12,305 nt of DNA, taken from Myxococcales bacterium (GTDB lineage Bacteria; Myxococcota_C; UBA6777). The DNA lies in assembly GCA_027005175.1 (NCBI GenBank), contig JALTMC010000673.1, positions 1 through 12,305 of the forward strand, given 5' to 3'. Within the stretch, counting starts at the first letter, position 1; every line of letters begins with the position of its first letter. The translations under genes were made by a program, and so were the position numbers. The notes beneath the pieces were generated by a model, which ran no database searches, was not told the origin of the DNA, and saw nothing but the letters and a program-made list of their open reading frames with translations. Below are positions 1 to 7,035 of the stretch, in pieces.

Positions 1-1594
1 CAACGGTCCTGCTGATGGTAGTTCGCTGGATGAGCGACTCATCACAGGAATTGTTCAACCTGGTGTGAATATTGTCATCTCAGCAGGAAATGAGGCTCGC
101 AAGGCGATCTATGCAAAGGGAAATGTCGATATTGGAAAGACCCTTCCACTACAATTTACAATCACAACAGATGCCAGTACGAATCGCGGTTTTGCGGTGT
201 ATACATCCCAGTCTGATGTGTTTGGAATGGAACTTGAGACACCTGATGGAGCACGATTAAAGGGCGTGTCAGGACAAACGGTAAGCGGCCAACTTGCTGA
301 TGGCACAAAGTATGAACTCGCACTTAATGACGATACAACAACATCGCTGAAGCGGGTCTCACGTGTGACAATTCAACTGCAAAAGGCACCACAGGCGGAT
401 CAAGCTTGGACCCTTCATTTAACCCGAACCAGTGGGACGGGAGATGGTCGATTTGATGCCTTTATCCCGACTCTGGATCAAAGTCTCCGATTTGATAACA
501 ACGTTCCACGCTTCAATGATAACTCCGTGCAAACTACGCTGGTTTCACCCGCAACGTCCCCCGGAGCACTCTGTGTTGGCTCTTACGCTCTTCGGTATGC
601 CTTTGATACCCCCAATTTCTTCTTAGAGCAGTTTTTAGTTCCTGGAAATATATCTGTCTTCAGTAGCCGTGGTCCCACCCAAGATGGTCGCCCTGGAGTT
701 CATGTCACTGCTTCTGGTGATGCTATTTACTCTGCTCTTACTCGCCACTGCCAACGTGACCCTCGTGCAAATTACTGCGATCAATTAACCAACAATCGGC
801 TGACTGGTGGCAAGTATGCAGCGTTTCAGGGAACCAGCCAAGCAACCCCTATTGTCGCAGGGGCGACAGCATTAATGCTAGAGAAAGATCCCTCCTTGTT
901 TGTCAGACCTCTGTTTCAAAGCACAGCCGTGAAGCCCGACTGTTGCAAGACTATCCAACCCCAAGTATGGGGGGCTGGGATGCTCTTTTTGCCTGCTGCT
1001 ATCGCTCGTTGGAAGAAGAGCAAAGCTCCTGAGATAACATTGAGCACAACAAGTGGAAAGACAGAGGGGAAAGCACCTTTTACAATCGAACTTCAAGCAA
1101 CAACGACCAACGGTGTGAACATTCGCGAGTATTTCTGGGATCTCACGGGCAATGGTGCCAATGAACAGATCAACAAACAGTCCAAAGTGAAGGCCACTTT
1201 AGCTGCCGAAGGAACATACAAACTCCGTGTAATAGCGATCTCCGACACAGGTCGAACAGCCATTGCAACAATCGAGATCCGAGTAAAGGGCAAGGGAGCC
1301 AACCCCAAACCTGAATCCAAACCTGAATCCAAACCTGAATCCAAACCTGAATCCAAGCCTGAATCCAAGCCTGAATCCAAGCCTGAATCCAAACCTGAAT
1401 CCAAACCTGAATCCAAACCTGAACCTAAGCCTGCCAAGGATGCAGGGGTATCCAACGAGCGACAATCGGATACGCCCCCACCCAAAAAAGGATGTGGCTG
1501 TGAAGCGAGTGATGATCCATTTTCTTGGTTTCTTGTGCTTGTACTACTAGGGTTGGTGTCTCTCTCTTCGCGGCGAAGGACTTCTTCTGTCTGA
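1..1594 (+). CDS. S8 family (subtilisin-like) serine protease, surface-anchored, 5' end outside the window
   Basis: The open frame runs in from the left edge, so the signal peptide and the catalytic Asp and His lie outside; 530 residues are visible. Near residue 30 the motif SAGNE carries the oxyanion-hole Asn. A beta-rich insert follows (about residues 50-155). [13 protein letters not shown] at about 218-230 and FQGTSQATP, with nucleophile Ser at residue 279 (codon 836-838), are classic S8 motifs. Residues about 342-429 look like a PKD domain (FWDLTGNG core). Then comes a Pro-Glu-Ser-Lys repeat stalk (437-476) and a tail with GCGC (497-500), a hydrophobic helix (about 507-521) and RRR (524-526), which fits the MYXO-CTERM sorting signal. 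The protein is therefore probably an exported protease held at the cell surface and cleaving external proteins. The GTG at base 65 lies inside the conserved protease core and is not a start. Family assignment is firm; substrate is unknown. Confidence 0.92.
   Translation, partial: NGPADGSSLDERLITGIVQPGVNIVISAGNEARKAIYAKGNVDIGKTLPLQFTITTDASTNRGFAVYTSQSDVFGMELETPDGARLKGVSGQTVSGQLADGTKYELALNDDTTTSLKRVSRVTIQLQKAPQADQAWTLHLTRTSGTGDGRFDAFIPTLDQSLRFDNNVPRFNDNSVQTTLVSPATSPGALCVGSYALRYAFDTPNFFLEQFLVPGNISVFSSRGPTQDGRPGVHVTASGDAIYSALTRHCQRDPRANYCDQLTNNRLTGGKYAAFQGTSQATPIVAGATALMLEKDPSLFVRPLFQSTAVKPDCCKTIQPQVWGAGMLFLPAAIARWKKSKAPEITLSTTSGKTEGKAPFTIELQATTTNGVNIREYFWDLTGNGANEQINKQSKVKATLAAEGTYKLRVIAISDTGRTAIATIEIRVKGKGANPKPESKPESKPESKPESKPESKPESKPESKPESKPESKPEPKPAKDAGVSNERQSDTPPPKKGCGCEASDDPFSWFLVLVLLGLVSLSSRRRTSSV
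1310..1429 (+). repeat. 12-bp in-frame tandem repeat encoding a PESK stalk
   Basis: Ten head-to-tail copies of a 12-base unit (cctgaatccaaa). Nine encode Pro-Glu-Ser-Lys and the last, slightly diverged, encodes Pro-Glu-Pro-Lys. Copies differ almost only at the last base of the Lys codon (units 4-6 and 10 use aag). The unit is four codons long, so gain or loss of a copy keeps the frame. It lies between the PKD domain and the membrane anchor, where charged Pro-rich spacers commonly lift a domain off the cell surface. Confidence 0.97.
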
Positions 1595-1793
1595 CACCCT
1601 CTCTCACCAAATCGAGACTCCATCCCTCCACCACCACCATTCTTTCTCAACCTGTGTCACCGCAGCCAAGCGAGCTTCACCTCGCTTCACGACCTTTGGG
1701 GAGCATGACCCCATGTCCACAAAGTCAGATGAACCGCCTTGGAGTCTAATTCTCTTTGTTAAAAAGTGCAAGACTCAACATAACAAAGCACAA

Positions 1794-1819
1794 GAAAAGG
1801 CTTGACCTGACTCAAGCCT
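1794..1819 (-). terminator. Rho-independent terminator of the asparaginase gene
   Basis: Perfect 8-bp inverted repeat AGGCTTGA (1798-1805) and TCAAGCCT (1812-1819) with a 6-base loop. Read on the minus strand, the stem is followed at once by TTTTCTTG, giving a short U-rich tail. It lies about 33 bases past the asparaginase stop codon. No matching T-run follows it on the plus strand, so it probably does not serve the protease gene. Confidence 0.7.
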
Positions 1820-1851
1820 GCCAACCCAAGCCTGGTCTACATTGTTGAAAC

Positions 1852-2859
1852 CTAGTTCGGGCCGGAGTGGCTTGAGATCTCCCCCGCGATCGAGATGGAC
1901 AAATGGTGTCGTATACGCTGTACATTTCCATCAAACAGGCCAAGTAAGAACATCGCTTTAACCAGGGTGGCCTCAAAGGTCATATCACCCGCAGAGATCG
2001 CCCCGGCTGCGCGGGCACGCTGGCCACCTTCGTAAAGGTCGAGGGAGCAAGCTCCTTCCATACATTGACTGCAAATTATGATCAATTTTCCTTGTTGGGT
2101 ACAGCCCTCGATGACAGGGATTAAACTTTGATTGCCTAGGGGTAAGTTACCTGCACCAAAGGCTTTCAGGACAACAACCTGAACATCAGTTTCAAGCAAC
2201 GTCTGCCAGTACAATGGATTGAGTGATGGAGATGCGATCAGGCCCAAAACTCGATTGTCAAACTTTTCTTCCAGACGAATGAGACCATTGGGGCGACGAT
2301 GAGGAGCGATACGTTCAATATTCAACCCCACGGTTGCCAAAGGCGGATAATTGGGGGAAGAGAAAGCATCAAACTCATCAATGCTGATTTTTTTTGTGCG
2401 ATTACCCCGAAAAAGCTTGTTGGCAAAATAAATACAGACTTCAGAGATCGCTCCGATAGCCAATTCGATCGCATTAATTAAGTTGGTTCTCGCATCTGTG
2501 CGAAGAGCAGCCAGAGGCCGCTGCGAGCCCGTTAGGATAACAGGCTTGGACAGGTTTGACAGCATATAAGACAGCGCACAGGCTGTATAACTCATGGTAT
2601 CGGTGCCATGGATGATCACAAAGCCATCGTAGTTATCCATATTGGAGTACAAGAGCTGAGCAAGCTCTTGCCACTGAGGGATGCCAATATCAGTGCTATC
2701 CATGGAAAAGGGACAGAGCACATCGATCTTTGCAACATGACTAAGGTTGGGGATAAAAGAAAAGATCTCGTCGACAAACGAAGTAGGGTCAAATTTCCCC
2801 TCCTCCACCATCTGCATCCCCATGGTCCCACCGGTTGCGATCAATAGAATACGCTTCAA
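1852..2859 (-). CDS. ansA: Type I L-asparaginase
   Basis: Hydrolyses L-asparagine to L-aspartate and ammonia, most likely in the cytoplasm since no signal peptide is seen. The 335 residues match the type I asparaginase length and order. ATGGTMG near the start holds the nucleophilic Thr12; MDSTD at 53-57 forms part of the substrate pocket; HGTDTM at 84-89 supplies Thr86 and Asp87; Lys157 in the RGNRTKK segment fits the catalytic Lys. The FDAFSSPN, GAGNLP and GDMTFEAT blocks also resemble E. coli AnsA. The start is TTG, chosen because a perfect AGGAGGT sits 7 bases upstream and the protein then begins just before the catalytic strand, as expected. The gene is divergent from the M17 aminopeptidase and has its own terminator. 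Residue 156 is Lys where E. coli AnsA has an allosteric-site Thr. Confidence 0.95.
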   Translation of the reverse strand: MKRILLIATGGTMGMQMVEEGKFDPTSFVDEIFSFIPNLSHVAKIDVLCPFSMDSTDIGIPQWQELAQLLYSNMDNYDGFVIIHGTDTMSYTACALSYMLSNLSKPVILTGSQRPLAALRTDARTNLINAIELAIGAISEVCIYFANKLFRGNRTKKISIDEFDAFSSPNYPPLATVGLNIERIAPHRRPNGLIRLEEKFDNRVLGLIASPSLNPLYWQTLLETDVQVVVLKAFGAGNLPLGNQSLIPVIEGCTQQGKLIIICSQCMEGACSLDLYEGGQRARAAGAISAGDMTFEATLVKAMFLLGLFDGNVQRIRHHLSISIAGEISSHSGPN

Positions 2860-2866
2860 TCGAACG

Positions 2867-2873
2867 ACCTCCT
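2867..2873 (-). promoter_or_regulatory. Ribosome binding site that fixes the TTG start of ansA
   Basis: On the minus strand this reads AGGAGGT, a full anti-16S match, 7 bases from the TTG at 2859. It settles the choice of a rare start codon. Confidence 0.85.
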
Positions 2874-2898
2874 GAAATCAAAAAGACAAAAGAACCCA

Positions 2899-2928
2899 AG
2901 AATAAAAAACAAAGAGCAGTATGATCAA
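2899..2928 (-). promoter_or_regulatory. Candidate sigma70-type promoter for ansA
   Basis: On the minus strand TTGATC (2923-2928) and TATTCT (2899-2904) are separated by 18 bases. Each box matches four of six consensus positions. It would place the transcript start about 30 bases before the TTG codon. The region is A/T-rich, so a chance match is possible. Confidence 0.3.
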
Positions 2929-3111
2929 ATACCACAAATCAAGCAAGCCCACCCCGAAGAAACTTCAAGTTATCGAGAGATGGCCCGTCACGGTTCGCCA
3001 GGGAATATTTGACAGTTTGCCTGGCATTCGGCATCGTGGGTCGGCATCACTTGAACATACGATAAGTGCTTGCGAAACGACAGTGATACAAGAGAGATTG
3101 GAGAGTTTTGA

Positions 3112-4560
3112 ATGACAACGACAGTTCAGTTTTTTCAACCTTTTTCTGCCGAGAAAGACAGCTCCGCAACGATGGTGCTCGGTCACCTTGAGACACTCAA
3201 GAAAGTCAGCATCGAATCCTTCCTTCCTCCGGGAGCGAGAGACTGGTGGGAGCAGATCGTGGAGGAGCTGTCACCCAACGACAGCACAGATGTTGTACAG
3301 ATGTGGCTACCGGGCAAACCCGGCCATAAGTTGGTGGTTGGTGCGTTGCCTATCACATGCTCACGACACAACAGTCCAGTGCACCCACACGCCATCACCT
3401 CACTCATTGCAGGCAACATCCCCAACGAAGAAGCTGTCAACCTTGTGATTGCCCTGGACAGAACTGAAGATGTTCTTGCTGTCAGTTGTGCTGTTGCTCG
3501 TTCCTTTCCACTATATTCTTCCAAAAGTGAGCCCAACGAAGCGAGTGTCGTCCATGTCCATCTCTTGACATCAGAAGGGCTGATTGAAGATGGAGAGTTG
3601 GCACAACAGGCAGCCAATGCTGTGCGTCGAACGGCCAGCCTCGTAGACCAACCCACTTCCGAATTAAATACGGACGCTTTCGTAGCCGAAGCAGAATCAC
3701 TCGCCAAAGAGTTGGGACTTGAATGCAACGTGATTCGTGGCCAAGAACTCAAAGAACAAGGATTCGGTGGGCTTTGGAATGTGGGACGAGCATCAGACCA
3801 CCCACCAGCACTTGTAGTGTTGACATATGAACCCAAATCTCCAACTCGAACCGTGGTTTGGGTGGGTAAAGGTGTTGTCTATGACACAGGAGGGTTGAGT
3901 ATAAAACCCAAAACAGGCATGCCAGGGATGAAAAGTGACATGGCTGGAGCTGCTGCTGTTCTCGCAGCCTTTGGAGCTGCGGCTCGCACAGGCTTCCCTG
4001 ATCGTCTGCATGCGATCTTGTGTTTGGCCGAGAATTCCGTCGGCTCCAATGCATTCCGACCCGACGACATCCTCACCATGTACTCGGGAAAAACGGTTGA
4101 AGTAAACAATACTGACGCCGAAGGTAGACTTGTCCTGGCCGATGGCGTGGCTTATGCAGTGAAGCATTTATCCCCCGACATCCTCGTAGATATGGCAACG
4201 CTAACAGGAGCGCAACTGGTGTCTACTGGAAGAAAGCACGCAGGAATTATGTCCAACGACCAAGAGTGGGAAGAAAAAGCCTGCCACGCAGGCCGTATTT
4301 CTGGAGATCTGGTTCACCCTCTCCCCTACTGCCCAGAGTTCTTCAAAACAGAATTTAAAAGCTCGGTCGCTGATATGAAAAACTCCGTAAAAGACAGAAT
4401 GAATGCACAATCCTCTTGCGCAGGACAGTTCATCGGAGAACATCTTGGCTCGTACCAAAACCCCTGGCTTCACATCGACATCGCTGGCCCAAGCACCCAC
4501 CAAGAACGGGGCACAGGCTTTGGAGTGGCCCTCCTTCTCACCCTCTTCTCCAACTTGTAA
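3112..4560 (+). CDS. M17 family leucyl aminopeptidase, NPEPL1-like
   Basis: A metallo-aminopeptidase that removes N-terminal residues from peptides, expected in the cytoplasm. The C-terminal catalytic domain is complete: Lys253 and Asp258 in VGKGVVYDTGG, Lys265, Asp276 in KSDMAGAAA, and Asp335, Glu337 and Arg339 in the family signature NTDAEGRLVL. These correspond to the two-metal site and catalytic Lys and Arg of E. coli PepA. Stretches such as LCLAENSVG, DMKNSVKDR and TGFGVALLL resemble the NPEPL1 branch more than bacterial PepA. The N-terminal third (about 1-165) is less typical. Length 482 is normal. The ATG is supported by GGAGAG 6 bases upstream (3100-3105). It is transcribed away from ansA and could act with it in using peptide-derived amino acids. 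Its 3' end faces the next gene with 39 bases between stops and no clear terminator. Confidence 0.93.
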   Translation: MTTTVQFFQPFSAEKDSSATMVLGHLETLKKVSIESFLPPGARDWWEQIVEELSPNDSTDVVQMWLPGKPGHKLVVGALPITCSRHNSPVHPHAITSLIAGNIPNEEAVNLVIALDRTEDVLAVSCAVARSFPLYSSKSEPNEASVVHVHLLTSEGLIEDGELAQQAANAVRRTASLVDQPTSELNTDAFVAEAESLAKELGLECNVIRGQELKEQGFGGLWNVGRASDHPPALVVLTYEPKSPTRTVVWVGKGVVYDTGGLSIKPKTGMPGMKSDMAGAAAVLAAFGAAARTGFPDRLHAILCLAENSVGSNAFRPDDILTMYSGKTVEVNNTDAEGRLVLADGVAYAVKHLSPDILVDMATLTGAQLVSTGRKHAGIMSNDQEWEEKACHAGRISGDLVHPLPYCPEFFKTEFKSSVADMKNSVKDRMNAQSSCAGQFIGEHLGSYQNPWLHIDIAGPSTHQERGTGFGVALLLTLFSNL

Positions 4561-4599
4561 AACACGGCCTCGACAGAAGATATCGTGCGGATTGGGACG

Positions 4600-5925
4600 C
4601 TACACCCTCTGTTTCGTTAAGATCTCTTTCGCAGCGCGATCTGCAAGTAGCATGGTCTCATTAACGTTGAGCGTTGAGTTAACGATATGAGCGGAGTTAA
4701 CGATATGAATCCCCGGAACTGACATATGCATCGGAGGAAGCTTTTCCGAGTAGCGCAGAGTAGGCAAGGCAAATACATTCTTAACCCGTGAAATTTGAAA
4801 GTTGAGAATATCGTCTTTCGTCAAATGTGGGTGCATACGCAGAAGTGCGTTCACAAAGGTTTCTTCGATTTTTTCATCTGTCCATGTAAGCGTGGGGTCG
4901 TCATGGGTCACATACTTGGGCAAGTAAACAAGCGTATGTCCATTCAACTCTGTGTGACGATTCACCAGCGCAGACATCTCAATCACTGCTGTAAACGGCA
5001 CCCAATCTTCGGTAATATTAGTGACATAGTAAGGTGTTAGAGGTTTCTTCAGCAACACCGATGGGCACACAATACCAAGATACTCCAAGCCGTTGAGGCG
5101 GCGGATTTCTTCTCCTGACAACCCTTTGCAGATCGTTGAGGCTGTGGGTGCGGCCATGGTCATCACAACACGTTCAAAAGCATCCTCATGCCCCTGACGA
5201 CATCGGACCTTGATCTCACCCTCCACACGTTCGACACTCTCTGCTCGCTGACCCAAGCGGATCTCAACTCCCATCTCTTCCAAGACGTCTCCAAACCGCG
5301 AAAGGATTCGAGCATAGCCGCCTTTGATATAACCAAACATCTCTTTTTTTAAACCACTGCGACGTGCGGCATACATTCGCTGAATGGTGGCCCAAATAAA
5401 GGCGGCTGATGTCTCTTTGTAACTCTCGCCAAGTTTTGCACGAAGCAGAGGCAGCCAGATCTTTTTAAAGGTGCGAGGACCTGAGAGGCGACGCAACCAC
5501 TTTGCCACATGGATCTTCTCCAAGGCTTTCCAATCTGTAAGTTTGGAAGCCAAAAAGATCGTCCCTCCCAAACGCAATTTGTCTATCATTCGCAGAGGTG
5601 GAAAGGTGAGAAATTCGAGGGTATTCGACATCGAATACATGCGACCGTCCGTATAAAACCCCGTTTTGGTTTCAACCCACTCAAACTCATCCCCCAAGCC
5701 CAATTCATCGAGGATACCACGCAAGAAGAGATCCGACATTAAGATGACATGATAATGTTTGTCCCAGGTAATATCACCCAGTTGCCAAGCACTGGCCAGG
5801 CCACCGAGTTCTTCTGCCCCTTCGTAAAGAACGACCTTCTTCCCCTGTTGGGCAAAGCGGTAAGCCAACATCATGCCAAGAATTCCACCGCCAACAATCG
5901 CCCAACGATCTTTCTGTTTTGCCAT
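4600..5925 (-). CDS. FAD-dependent oxidoreductase (amine oxidase / protoporphyrinogen oxidase superfamily)
   Basis: A 441-residue flavoprotein. The N-terminal strand-turn-helix holds the dinucleotide-binding motif G12-x-G14-x-x-G17 and the ribose-binding Glu35 (VVLYEG), followed by ELGGLASAW, the second FAD contact typical of the COG1232-like group. Aromatic and His residues at 54-60 (WDKHYHV) lie where related enzymes have their conserved Tyr/His segment. A second FAD-binding strand region (about 216-262) ends in VVMTMAAP. The C-terminal IVNS/NVNET region (408-423) is where this fold closes over the flavin. No signal peptide or membrane segment stands out. Similar proteins occur in carotenoid, haem and cell-surface glycan pathways, but no neighbour points to any of these, so the substrate is open. 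ATG start; AGGA lies 4 bases upstream. It is convergent with the aminopeptidase and divergent from hsp20. Confidence 0.85.
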   Translation of the reverse strand: MAKQKDRWAIVGGGILGMMLAYRFAQQGKKVVLYEGAEELGGLASAWQLGDITWDKHYHVILMSDLFLRGILDELGLGDEFEWVETKTGFYTDGRMYSMSNTLEFLTFPPLRMIDKLRLGGTIFLASKLTDWKALEKIHVAKWLRRLSGPRTFKKIWLPLLRAKLGESYKETSAAFIWATIQRMYAARRSGLKKEMFGYIKGGYARILSRFGDVLEEMGVEIRLGQRAESVERVEGEIKVRCRQGHEDAFERVVMTMAAPTASTICKGLSGEEIRRLNGLEYLGIVCPSVLLKKPLTPYYVTNITEDWVPFTAVIEMSALVNRHTELNGHTLVYLPKYVTHDDPTLTWTDEKIEETFVNALLRMHPHLTKDDILNFQISRVKNVFALPTLRYSEKLPPMHMSVPGIHIVNSAHIVNSTLNVNETMLLADRAAKEILTKQRV

Positions 5926-6118
5926 CAGTCCTACCGTTTTAAATCATGTACAAAAATGCAACGCCTCAACACCATACACGGATAGATGTGGTGCTCTCTT
6001 GAGTATGCGATATCCAGAAGTCGAAACGAAAATTTCCGTGAGAGGAGAGGAGCTTTCATCGATGACTCTTTTCACAAAAGCACAACAGATTCGAATAAAA
6101 AAAATGCTAAAAAAAGAG

Positions 6119-6146
6119 TTGACAGCCATTGGACATGAATTACATT
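6119..6146 (+). promoter_or_regulatory. Candidate promoter of the small heat shock gene
   Basis: TTGACA (6119-6124) is a perfect -35 box; TACATT (6141-6146) is a 4-of-6 match to the -10 box, with a 16-base spacer. Two A-runs just upstream (about 6096-6104 and 6109-6115) resemble an UP element. The transcript would start near 6153, about 65 bases before the ATG. No CIRCE element was found. Confidence 0.45.
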
Positions 6147-6150
6147 TCTG

Positions 6151-6174
6151 CTCGAAACGAGGGCCCTCTCGAAA
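6151..6174 (+). promoter_or_regulatory. Operator-like symmetric site in the hsp20 leader
   Basis: CTCGAAA occurs twice (6151-6157 and 6168-6174), 17 bases apart. Between them is a perfect 10-bp palindrome GAGGGCCCTC (6159-6168), and CTCGAAACGAG (6151-6161) is itself an inverted repeat. The site covers the predicted transcript start, where a repressor would act. No known regulator was recognised. Confidence 0.35.
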
Positions 6175-6205
6175 GACAACAAAAACAGACATGAGCAACA
6201 ACAAC

Positions 6206-6212
6206 AGGAGGT
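6206..6212 (+). promoter_or_regulatory. Ribosome binding site that decides the hsp20 start
   Basis: AGGAGGT lies 5 bases before the ATG at 6218. The frame stays open for more than 300 bases upstream, and an in-frame ATG at 6191 lies before this site, so the site is what selects 6218. Confidence 0.8.
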
Positions 6213-6217
6213 GTGTC

Positions 6218-6793
6218 ATGTTTGAAAGTCTCAAGAAGTGGAATCCGTTTAAGTTCAAACGAGACAAAGCAGAAGAGAAAGAGAAAGCAGTGGCTGCTTC
6301 GATCTCTTCCACTCCCTCTACAACACTCCCGATGAGAGATTTTTTGGGTTATCGCGAGATGGACAAGCTTTTTGACCAACTCTGGCAAACAGCACTAACT
6401 CGCGGTCCCTTCCATAGCCTAGACAGAGGGGAAGAGTGGTTTGGAAACTTCAGCCCAGCCTACTTTTCTCCAAAGATCGATGTGGTGGATGATACTGCCA
6501 ACTTGGTGGTAACCGCAGAACTACCAGGTCTTACAGGCAAAGAAGTCGAAGTACTGGTTCAGGACGGAGTCCTTGTGATCAAAGGGGAGAAGCAAGTCGA
6601 ATCCAAGCACGAAGAAAATGGATGTTTTCATACAGAGCGAGCCTACGGTTCCTTCAAACGCCAGCTGCCCTTACCCCTTGAAGTGGACCATAACAAGATT
6701 GAAGCTCAGTTTGAGAATGGATTGCTTACGCTCAAAATCCCCAAAGTAGAGGGAAAAAATCTAAGAGAACCGGTAAAGGTCAACATCCAGTAA
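6218..6793 (+). CDS. hsp20: Small heat shock protein (Hsp20 / alpha-crystallin family)
   Basis: An ATP-independent holdase chaperone that binds unfolding proteins in the cytoplasm. The 191-residue product starts with a Lys/Glu-rich segment (5-25), then a Ser/Thr-rich stretch and a region before the core (about 38-83). The alpha-crystallin domain spans about 84-177, from SPKIDVVDD through ELPGLTGKEVEV to the hallmark AQFENGLLTLKIPK (163-176). The tail ends PVKVNIQ, giving the V/I-x-V/I motif that docks neighbouring subunits in oligomers. It is longer than E. coli IbpA because of its N-terminal arm. The start is ATG 6218; extension upstream would add an unrelated, unlikely segment. It precedes a Deg protease on the same strand, a stress-response pairing, but a strong hairpin separates them. 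Confidence 0.95.
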   Translation: MFESLKKWNPFKFKRDKAEEKEKAVAASISSTPSTTLPMRDFLGYREMDKLFDQLWQTALTRGPFHSLDRGEEWFGNFSPAYFSPKIDVVDDTANLVVTAELPGLTGKEVEVLVQDGVLVIKGEKQVESKHEENGCFHTERAYGSFKRQLPLPLEVDHNKIEAQFENGLLTLKIPKVEGKNLREPVKVNIQ

Positions 6794-6809
6794 CATCGAG
6801 TACGTCAGC

Positions 6810-6830
6810 AACTCGGTAACTCGGTAACTC
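6810..6830 (+). repeat. Short 8-bp tandem repeat
   Basis: AACTCGGT occurs twice in a row (6810-6817, 6818-6825) followed by a partial third copy AACTC. It lies shortly after the hsp20 stop. Function unknown; may be slippage. Confidence 0.8.
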
Positions 6831-6898
6831 ATATCGTTCAGCAGAGAGAACTCTCTTTCCAAAGCATCTTAACAGGCTTGCTACAGAGATTGTGCGCT

Positions 6899-6946
6899 GC
6901 ATCATGGTTGTTGTGATGGCAGCAATCATGATGCCCTCCCTTTTTT
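6899..6946 (+). terminator. Strong RNA hairpin with delayed U-run between hsp20 and htrA
   Basis: Bases 6899-6914 pair with 6919-6934 without a bulge: 13 Watson-Crick and 3 G-U pairs closing a GATG loop. The G-U pairs become mismatches on the minus strand, so the plus-strand RNA is the one that folds. A T-run (6941-6946) follows after CCTCCC. That 6-base delay is longer than in a standard intrinsic terminator, so this may terminate hsp20, attenuate read-through into htrA, or protect a processed 3' end. Confidence 0.55.
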
Positions 6947-7024
6947 GCGCCTATCCATACAGAAGCCTCTTGTTGCCTATGGAAAGAAACGAGTCCTAGT
7001 TGCACACTGAGAGTAGAAATCGAC

Positions 7025-7031
7025 GGGAGGT
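7025..7031 (+). promoter_or_regulatory. Ribosome binding site selecting the htrA ATG
   Basis: GGGAGGT lies 4 bases before ATG 7036. It rejects the longer in-frame TTG at 7000, which would put 12 extra residues before the signal peptide. Confidence 0.75.
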
Positions 7032-7035
7032 TGTC

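Noticed and set aside
1093-1650. Antisense frame with Leu-Asp-Ser-Gly repeats opposite the protease stalk
   Set aside because: The repeat is just the complement of the 12-bp in-frame repeat of the real gene; no start signal.
1668-1710. Small hairpins after the protease stop (AAGCGAG/CTCGCTT, TGGGG/CCCCA) as its terminator
   Set aside because: Neither is followed by a T-run on the plus strand; could be chance.
3009-3037. TTGACA at 3009-3014 as the -35 box of the aminopeptidase gene
   Set aside because: No acceptable -10 box at 16-18 bases downstream.
2921-3115. A 64-codon plus-strand frame whose TGA overlaps the aminopeptidase ATG (ATGA), suggesting a coupled leader gene
   Set aside because: No recognisable domain, no good ribosome binding site before its ATG, and the aminopeptidase has its own GGAGAG site. 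It remains possible but unsupported.
4676-4708. 15-bp direct repeat (GAGTTAACGATATGA, 18-bp period) in the FAD oxidoreductase gene
   Set aside because: It encodes a repeated HIVNS in the FAD-closing segment, which looks like normal protein sequence of this family rather than a DNA element.
5873-6217. In-frame N-terminal extension of the heat shock protein
   Set aside because: The extension overlaps the FAD gene and promoter region and has no family similarity; a perfect ribosome binding site selects 6218.
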